Assembly (NCBI GenBank): GCA_028565635.1
Contig: JAOXYB010038174.1
Coordinates: forward strand, 1-13,441
Direction: 5' to 3'
Source: Phoronis ovalis
Taxonomy: Eukaryota; Phoronida; Phoronidae
DNA: 13,441 nt
Part shown: positions 9,801 to 13,441 of the stretch, in pieces
How positions within the stretch are numbered: position 1 is the stretch's first letter
Layout: every line of letters begins with the position of its first letter
Position numbers and translations under genes: made by a program
The notes under the pieces: generated by a model
What the model was told of the DNA's origin: nothing
Database searches by the model: none
The model's input: the letters and a program-made list of their open reading frames with translations, nothing else

Positions 9801-12800
9801 AATCGTATCAATGCCTCCATCTTTGTTTTTGTTGTCAGAAAAGGCTGTTGGTCCATATTTTTCAATTGGAATAGTTTACAAGGTGGCAATTGGGACAGTA
9901 ACATCTCTCTTTTAAAACTGAAGAGCTTTGTATACAATCCGTCAGGATATCATCATTTTTAAAATTAAATGGTAATCATACTTTTCCTGGTGGAACTAAT
10001 ACTACTGAATCTGTTTGGGAAGTACAGCTGCCTCAGCTAAACATACATACAAATTACATGAAAGTGAAATTCCTCATAACATTATGCACTAGACTCTGAC
10101 ACTGTCTACTATCTTACTTTTGACGTTCCTCTAACACCATAGAGAGCATACTTTCAGACTCATCTAGTCTATCAGTATCAGCATAGAGTGTTCCCAATGC
10201 ATTAATAACGATCCAGTAGTTACCTTCATACAACTGAGGACACACACTCCGAGAACTTTCCTGTAAGAATGAGTTCAATTTTTAAGTGTTATGTTTTATT
10301 TTTACAAAATATTGCACTCATCAATAAATTAATATACTAATTAAAATAAAATGAAAAATTAATTAAAACAACATGCTATGATGCCTTTTATCTATTGGAA
10401 GGAGGTCAACTGATTTTACATTTAGGTATATATAACTGTAAAACAATTATAATAAAATATTGAAAATTCGTTATGTTTCAGGATGGTGTCACCTTGGCTG
10501 AAAAGTTCTAATTCTAAATAATAAATAAAGGTCAACAAACATCAACACACAATTTTAGTATTGCTACTTGAATTGTATTATAGCAAACAATTTAAACACC
10601 TCTTTAAAATTAAACAGATACGAACCAACAGCTGCTTTTCTCTTAGAAGCATCTGCTCATATCCAGTAAAATATCCACCAAATTGCATTAATTCTCCCAC
10701 TAGACGAATGTACGGGAGTATCTGTTAAAAAGAAAATATATAATACCAGTCTAAAATTTTTAAAATGTATTTAGTTTTGTAACTTTTTTTGCACAGACAC
10801 AAACTCCTGGTGAAGTCATGCACATGTTACTGCTACTTAGAATAATCCTAAATATATAACACATCTATTATTCAGTAAAAATAGTTACATTTGACAGAAT
10901 GCAAGAATGTCTTGGTTATTCTTGCTTATTCTTGGACTTCATATCCATGAAGGTAAATTTTAGATAATTATAGTCACAGGTTACAGTTTTTTCACTGGTA
11001 AAGAAGATTAAAGTTTGGGCAGATGGAACTCATAACAGTCATAAATCTGACTTGCAATTTCTTGCTATTTGTAAAAGTCTTGTGGAATCCGATGTGATTT
11101 TTGCAGAAAATATTGCATATGTTATTGATATTAAGAACCAGGGACTTTGTCACAGGACTTATATATTAAACATTTTACACACTTTATTTTTGTTCTGTAA
11201 TAGGTTGTTTTAATTTCTTTATATTTCAATAATCGGGAATATATAATTATATTTAAATGTTTCAACGAGTGACAAATATCCAAAAATATAATTAATGAAT
11301 TTTCAACAATAGCATACCAGTACAGGTACATTAGGATCCTCGTAGTTGTCTTCAGATTTAGCATACAGTTCTACTTCTAGCATGTCCAAAGAATTCAAAT
11401 ACCGCTTCGTAATTTCTTCCTGGATAACATCAATCAAACTCCAGTATGCGAGAACATCATACGCATTCCTACAGGAAAAATGATTATTTTTAACTTTCTA
11501 TTAAGCCAAGGTAGCATAAAATAGAAAGAGCAGAACTACAGTACTGTATTATGTTCGGTATCTTTAACACCAAACCCCTCATGACAGGCATTTGTAGAAG
11601 ATCATGTTCCTCAGTTTTTTACATCCTCCCCTTTTAAAATTTGTTATTAAGTTACCTTGAATATAACATGGAAAGATCTGTTAGGTAAAGAGTCACAAAA
11701 AATATTAAGCCTACTTTTTAAAGAGAAGATCCAATATCTTAAGATTCAGTAATAGATCACATAGTGATTCCTTATCTTCTAGCTTGGAGTACAGTTTAGG
11801 CAAATTCTCAACAATATAGTCTGAAAATGGCAAATCTTCATCCAAGCATTCCTGTAAAATAGAATAAGAAAATAAAGAGTTGTACAAAATGGATATAAAC
11901 ACGCTTTTTGGCTCCTAAAATCATTTTCAAATCTTTCGTGATAAAATGAACTTGGAAACATCCAATCAGTACATTTTAGATGTAATTGAAAATTTGAATC
12001 TTTGGCTAAAATTGTTTTCCGACTTGGCCCTGATTTTATGAGTTAAGATTAGGCTAGGTTAATATTAAGATCCACCAACTATAGCATGACTTGTTGAAGT
12101 GCAACTTTTTTATGAAAGACAGCTACATCAGTCAAAGTTGTTTAACGGTAATCACATTATTGTGCTAACTTATAAAATATGTTTTTCACAATTATGATAT
12201 TAGAGGTAAAAAATAGTCATTCAAGGGGCTTTCAAGTTAAGTTTCAAAACCGGTACATCAAACACTTGTGGGCTAACCTAGCAGTCTATATAAAAATTAT
12301 ACACATTGATAAATTAGCTTAGGAATAGGAACTTTAATTTTAGAAAAAATTTGAATCATAGTTTAGAATTACCTGAATAATGGTAGCATAATAAGAGGCT
12401 AATTGTTTTCTTTGTTGAGAGATCTGATTAGAATCTTGTAAATATCTATTCTCCACAGCTTCTGATAACTCACCAAACACAAAACTGTAAAAAAATTTGA
12501 CTAAGATGTTCTCCTAAATTTTCTAATTGACACGGTTAACACATAGTGCAAGATTACGAACATCAGAAATGAACATTACAGGCACAAAGAGAGCATGCAT
12601 TGTGCAAAGACGGAGAAATTGACATGCACCAGTATCGTACAGCAACTGTAGATAAATTACACTTTTACGACTATAATGACCATAAAGATTTTTTTACTAG
12701 TATCTAAAACATGTAAACTATTAAAGGTAGGCTTTGTTAATGTAATTGTTATGTACACATAACATGAACTGTGACAAGAAGAAAAGAACAAACTTGAGGA

Positions 12801-12933
12801 GAGTTGCTCTGTTAATCAAGACTTTCTCCATAGCAAAATACAATGGAGACCACACATGCGAGGGAATGTTAAAGATGTTAATTAAATCTTTCTCTTGAAT
12901 ACCGTCTTCTGACACATAAACAGTGGTCATGAT
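700..12933 (-). CDS. NACHT-associated winged helix plus TPR-repeat protein, C-terminal part, 13 exons (5' end outside window)
   Basis: Exons, high to low: 12933-12794, 12484-12373, 11851-11715, 11468-11318, 10721-10626, 10260-10118, 9537-9444, 8948-8781, 8221-8102, 6213-6069, 5466-5355, 4935-4695, 808-700. All introns are GT..AG and all phases agree. The protein starts in the winged-helix region seen after NACHT NTPase domains (VSEDGIQEKDLINIF, then HVWSPLYFAMEKVLINR). A helical linker follows (FGELSEAVENRYLQD), then about eight TPR-like motifs, for example WIVINALGTLYADTDRLDES and NVLSALVNLKRYEEAESYF. Some TPRs run about 42 residues, as in kinesin-light-chain types. This order is known from STAND proteins such as TTC41, NPHP3 and TEP1; TTC41-like is my best guess, without a search. 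NACHT-TPR proteins are usually cytosolic NTP-driven scaffolds; the function here is not shown. The NTPase motifs lie off the right edge. Exon 8221-8102 carries one extra base and breaks the frame, so the locus is either an indel artefact or allele, or a young pseudogene. Confidence 0.
1430..1660. repeat. Decayed minisatellite, unit ~28-34 bp
   Basis: A core CCATTTTTAGGG or a variant recurs at 1430, 1464, 1495, 1556, 1584, 1618 and 1651, usually preceded by 'AAAAGTGA'. The gap at 1495-1556 is about two units, with the middle core decayed. The array abuts the larger tandem repeat directly. Confidence 0.
1661..1965. repeat. Array unit A, short type
   Basis: 305 bp. It has the shared order: CCACCTTTGAATCGTCC, TATGGCC..GGCAATGTTGG, AACCTGTACTTTTACC, ACTGAAGCAATTATTG, CTACTTGTCAAGGTCA. 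Confidence 0.
1966..2293. repeat. Array unit B, short type
   Basis: 328 bp, same order as unit A. It contains TTCCCTATAGGGAA at about 2046-2059, a short palindrome not kept in other units. Confidence 0.
2294..2761. repeat. Array unit C, long type
   Basis: 468 bp. The middle module occurs twice, beginning near 2388 and near 2534. The second copy lacks part of the GGCCATATT half of the palindrome. Confidence 0.
2907..2920. repeat. Target-site duplication, left copy
   Basis: TACATATAGCCTGT, identical to 3683-3696. It belongs to the array unit's 'ACATATAACCTGTACTT' segment, so it marks where the element went in. Confidence 0.
2925..3097. repeat. Left inverted arm of the retroelement (173 bp)
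   Basis: It is the reverse complement of 3478-3650 with six mismatches by hand count and no gaps. On the minus strand it encodes the end of the endonuclease ORF (QELPNIHNRVLTAHAPACR) and the 3' UTR, so this arm is the original 3' end of the element. Confidence 0.
2988..3477 (-). CDS. Penelope-like element ORF fragment: RT linker plus GIY-YIG endonuclease
   Basis: The open frame runs 3530-2988 (180 codons), but its first 18 codons, including the Met, come from the inverted arm, so real homology starts at 3477. Residues below count from 3530. Residues 19-57 are the post-RT linker (NVDVAFRPGNTLRRMLVAPK). 58-61 is GVIY, 72-74 is YIR where YIG is expected, and R83 and H87 follow in LKTRLEEH. E132 (KIREAIHI) and N144 (NRDGG) occupy the metal-binding Glu and Asn positions. 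C65 and C68 between GIY and YIG, with H103 and H109, fit the CCHH zinc finger typical of Penelope endonucleases. The enzyme would nick target DNA for priming. Without RT and with Gly to Arg in YIG, it is almost surely a dead copy. Confidence 0.
3478..3650. repeat. Right inverted arm of the retroelement (173 bp)
   Basis: It pairs with 2925-3097 across a 380-bp loop. On the plus strand it encodes ELPNIYNRVLTAHAPACR, the same C-terminus as the left arm, which shows it is an inverted copy of the element's 3' end and not a conventional terminal inverted repeat. Confidence 0.
3683..3696. repeat. Target-site duplication, right copy
   Basis: TACATATAGCCTGT, identical to the left copy. After it the array unit resumes with ACTGGTACCTGTACTTAC. 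Confidence 0.
4000..4328. repeat. Array unit E, short type
   Basis: 329 bp, standard order of modules. Confidence 0.
4329..4575. repeat. Array unit F, truncated
   Basis: It follows the unit pattern through ACTGAAGCTGTTATCG and AAAGTGTTACATACG, then diverges into an AACAACGACAACAACG stretch. The right end of the array is therefore incomplete. Confidence 0.
4695..4935 (-). CDS. Exon 12: last TPR-like helices and linker
   Basis: Acceptor TGCTTCTCTTGCAG, donor GTAATC. It has 2 bases, 79 codons and 2 bases. The peptide opens EIYIKNNTYHRCLPNFHQEM, then NYFLNSNQLDKARKVLPYL (TPR-like), then a proline- and charge-rich tail, DLPLEERPQRPSDLSL. A later Met at 4876 is not the start, because codons upstream join in phase to the previous exon. 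Confidence 0.
4936..5354 (-). other. Intron 11-12
   Basis: 419 bp from donor GTAAGT to acceptor CTCTTGCAG. A plus-strand open frame at 5002-5217 has no recognisable character. Nothing else seen. Confidence 0.
5355..5466 (-). CDS. Exon 11: TPR
   Basis: Acceptor AACTTTTTAG, donor GTAAGT. It has 37 codons plus 1 base. NVLSALVNLKRYEEAESYF is a well-formed TPR. The phase-1 donor pairs with the phase of the exon starting at 4935. Confidence 0.
5467..6068 (-). other. Intron 10-11
   Basis: 602 bp from donor GTCAGT to acceptor CTTTTTAG. AT-rich; no coding, RNA gene or clear repeat seen. Confidence 0.
6069..6213 (-). CDS. Exon 10: TPR
   Basis: Acceptor TTCCAAATTTCAG, donor GTCAGT. It has 1 base plus 48 codons. 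It begins ALKIKINAVGPKHYSLG, the usual TPR linker of KLC-like repeats ('AL.I....G..H'), then MVRENYEKAYEYSLQGLAIL. Confidence 0.
7162..7330. repeat. Direct repeat copy 1
   Basis: It shares with 7660-7822 the ordered blocks ATTTATGTG, AATAATAAATTATA.., GAGTTTAA, TTAATATATAAACTG, TATATAAAACAAATTA and AAAATAATAC. Diverged, with small indels. Confidence 0.
7660..7822. repeat. Direct repeat copy 2
   Basis: Second copy of the block at 7162-7330, about 500 bp away, same orientation. The DNA between (7331-7659) is of different composition. Confidence 0.
8102..8221 (-). CDS. Exon 9: TPR with one-base frame disruption
   Basis: Acceptor TTTTGCCACAG, donor GTAAGT. The exon is 120 nt, whereas the flanking phases (0 in, 2 out) call for 119. 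It reads ELLTNLALVYRKAQKL and then TGA; the next frame carries NYDEAARLQQ, the second half of the same TPR. The likely site is the A5 run (T5 on +, 8132-8136), where one base fewer restores exact TPR spacing; 8140-8141 is another option. No alternative splice site repairs it. This is either a sequence error, an allele or a genuine lesion. Confidence 0.
8222..8780 (-). other. Intron 8-9
   Basis: 559 bp, very AT-rich, with a short palindromic ACATATATATATGT near 8360. Nothing else seen. A minus-strand open frame here is only an extension of exon 9 across its acceptor. Confidence 0.
8781..8948 (-). CDS. Exon 8: TPR
   Basis: Acceptor TATCATTGTAG, donor GTAACT. It has 56 codons, phase 0 at both ends. 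It completes the previous TPR and adds a full one: YTNMGTIRMEQNRWDEAVEL, with conserved G, W/Y, EA positions. Confidence 0.
8949..9443 (-). other. Intron 7-8
   Basis: 495 bp; contains the SINE-like patch at about 9000-9180. The remainder is AT-rich without features. Confidence 0.
9000..9180 (+). repeat. Possible tRNA-derived SINE remnant
   Basis: TGGTGGAGCAG at 9017-9027 fits the RNA polymerase III A-box consensus (TRGYNNARNNG). A weak B-box-like GGACTCTGTATCC lies at 9081-9093, further away than in a normal tRNA. Downstream, TTTTCCCATCTCTGTGCGG and AACGTTAAAGAAT resemble bodies of invertebrate SINEs as I recall them. The patch is richer in GC than the intron around it. No poly(A) tail or target duplication was identified. 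Confidence 0.
9444..9537 (-). CDS. Exon 7: TPR helix A
   Basis: Acceptor TCATTTTTAG, donor GTAAAA. It has 1 base plus 31 codons. LYNVADTIHGLAATNLYKKD is helix A of a TPR; its helix B comes from the next exon (KSSELFKQYL). Confidence 0.
9538..10117 (-). other. Intron 6-7
   Basis: 580 bp. A plus-strand open frame at 9780-9962 shows no homology-like pattern. Nothing else seen. Confidence 0.
10118..10260 (-). CDS. Exon 6: TPR
   Basis: Acceptor TCATTCTTACAG, donor GTAAGA. It has 47 codons plus 2 bases. WIVINALGTLYADTDRLDES has the TPR pattern (N-L-x-LY then D-R-L-x-E-S), with helix B following, SMLSMVLEERQ. Confidence 0.
10261..10625 (-). other. Intron 5-6
   Basis: 365 bp, AT-rich; nothing seen beyond the splice sites. 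Confidence 0.
10626..10721 (-). CDS. Exon 5: start of TPR array
   Basis: Acceptor CTTTTTAACAG, donor GTTCGT. It has 32 codons, phase 0 at both ends. The peptide LVGELMQFGGYFTGYEQMLL looks like a divergent first TPR with the G.Y in the turn. Confidence 0.
10722..11317 (-). other. Intron 4-5
   Basis: 596 bp, with short internal repetition of TTATTCTTG at about 10917-10935. Nothing else seen. Confidence 0.
11318..11468 (-). CDS. Exon 4: helical region
   Basis: Acceptor TTTTTCCTGTAG, donor GTATGC. It has 1 base plus 50 codons. The peptide includes NAYDVLAYWSLIDVIQEEIT and ends in an acidic stretch, KSEDNYEDPNVPVL. It continues the helical array from the previous exon in phase. Confidence 0.
11715..11851 (-). 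CDS. Exon 3: pre-TPR helices
   Basis: Acceptor TTCTATTTTACAG, donor GTAGGC. It has 45 codons plus 2 bases. The peptide includes FSDYIVENLPKLYSKLED and LCDLLLNLKILDLLFK. It matches the 'ELPYHL...L..LLTNLDVF' helical segment that precedes TPRs in this family. Without splicing the frame stops at once (AAG TAG), which supports the donor. Confidence 0.
11852..12372 (-). other. Intron 2-3
   Basis: 521 bp, AT-rich. Open frames near 11779-11961 are shadows of or extensions from exon 3. Nothing else seen. Confidence 0.
12373..12484 (-). CDS. Exon 2: helical linker
   Basis: Acceptor TTTTTTTACAG, donor GTAATT. It has 1 base plus 37 codons, ending in phase 0. It encodes FVFGELSEAVENRYLQDS and then RKQLASYYATIIQ. 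This resembles the 'H..L..AV..RYL' helix followed by 'R..LA.YF' seen between the winged helix and the TPRs in NACHT-TPR proteins. Confidence 0.
12485..12793 (-). other. Intron 1-2
   Basis: 309 bp from donor GTTTGT to acceptor TTTTTTTACAG. Nothing else seen. Confidence 0.
12794..12933 (-). CDS. Exon 1 of those visible: winged helix after NACHT
   Basis: It encodes 46 codons plus 2 bases, starting ATC ATG ACC after a TTTTTTTCTTAG acceptor and ending at donor GTTTGT. The peptide reads VSEDGIQEKDLINIF, then NIPSHVWSPLYFAMEK, a pattern typical of the winged helix behind NACHT domains in TTC41/TEP1-type proteins. The internal ATG is probably not the start, because a good acceptor precedes it and the family pattern continues upstream. 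An alternative donor would read into hydrophobic codons with no family resemblance. Joining AA to the next exon's T gives LLNFVFGELSEAVE. Confidence 0.
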
Positions 12934-13113
12934 CTAAGAAAAAAATAACACAATCAGACACAAGTGAGGAGGAATTAACTGCAACATTAATCTAATGGGA
13001 CAAAATTTATCTATGTGCCACCTATCACAGTACTACTGTCTTACAGGGAGAATTGTTAGTAATTTTATGACACACAAACAGGTTAGTTTGATAGACATCT
13101 ATATATGACACAT

Positions 13114-13230
13114 AGAAATATTTCGTTACACAGCTATGTGAAACAGAACAGAAATATTTTGTTAGACAGCTATGTGAAACAGAACAGAAATATTTTGTTA
13201 GACAGGTAATTTTATGAAACAGAACAGAAC
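13114..13230. repeat. 36-bp minisatellite, about 3 copies
   Basis: The unit AGAAATATTTTGTTAGACAG plus CTATGTGAAACAGAAC repeats with a period of 36 bp. CAG marks fall at 13131, 13167 and 13203. The first two copies are nearly identical; the third has a small change (GGTAATTTTATG). Confidence 0.
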
Positions 13231-13393
13231 TTCATAGTTGTGTACCCCTAGATTATCAAATGATGTATACAGTTTCAATTTGATAAAATATTATTCATAA
13301 TTATATTTTGAAATTCATGCATATCTGAAAGAACTTAATGCTAAAACAATAAAAAATATTTATAATTAGGCCTAAATAAAAATTAAGTTTGTT

Positions 13394-13434
13394 TCCCCGA
13401 ACGCGACCGACCCGCTAAAAACCCGCCGACTCAG
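13394..13434. repeat. CpG-bearing patch at right edge
   Basis: CCCCGAACGCGACCGACCCG followed by CTAAAAACCCGCCGACTC has at least six CpG dinucleotides within 41 bp, against almost none nearby. It is probably the edge of a dispersed repeat cut off by the window; the family was not recognised. Confidence 0.
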
Positions 13435-13441
13435 AAAATTT

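Larger units (their letters stand above)
12934..13441 (-). other. Upstream intron, runs off the window
   Basis: It ends with acceptor TTTTTTTCTTAG before exon 1. It holds a 36-bp minisatellite (13114-13230) and a CpG-bearing patch at the right edge. I found no convincing further exon; a short candidate at 13045-13098 is listed among the rejected items. Confidence 0.

Noticed and set aside
13045-13098. Candidate upstream exon on the minus strand (ATG..CCT followed by donor GTAAGA, 18 codons, phase 0)
   Set aside because: The acceptor is weak with no pyrimidine tract, and the peptide does not fit the segment expected between NACHT and the winged helix. RNA-seq could settle it.

Overview
The window is AT-rich animal genomic DNA. 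Evidence for this is interrupted coding sequence with GT..AG introns, a Penelope-like retroelement, minisatellites, a tandem repeat array and a tRNA-SINE-like patch. The repeat content suggests an invertebrate, perhaps marine (mollusc or invertebrate deuterostome); this is an impression and no species can be named. There are no prokaryotic genes, operons or CRISPR arrays.

One host gene occupies nearly the whole window on the minus strand. I rebuilt 13 exons by hand between 12933 and about 700. Every junction is GT..AG and every splice phase agrees. The visible product is about 590 residues. It begins with the winged-helix region that follows a NACHT-type NTPase, continues through a helical linker, and then has about eight TPR motifs to the C-terminus. 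The architecture matches the NACHT-TPR (STAND) proteins such as TTC41, with NPHP3 and TEP1 as more distant relatives. The NTPase domain and the 5' end lie beyond the right edge.

From right to left: 12934-13441 is intron with a 36-bp minisatellite and a CpG-bearing edge repeat. 4695-12933 holds exons 1-12 of those visible. Of their introns, 8949-9443 carries a SINE-like patch, and 6214-8101 holds a diverged 165-bp direct repeat pair around a different-looking insert. 809-4694 is a 3.9-kb intron made largely of repeats: a decayed ~33-bp minisatellite, then a six-unit tandem array with alternating ~305-329 and ~465-bp units. One long unit is interrupted by a 5'-truncated Penelope-like element with a GIY-YIG endonuclease ORF, 173-bp inverted arms and a 14-bp target duplication. 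The last exon is at 700-808, followed by a possible poly(A) signal near 515.

The two points most worth checking are a one-base frame disruption in the exon at 8102-8221, which breaks an otherwise well-formed TPR, and the nested retroelement with its hairpin-forming inverted arms inside the transcribed intron.

[Form note: the original answer gave no confidence for any feature; every confidence of 0 is a placeholder required by the schema, not an assessment.]
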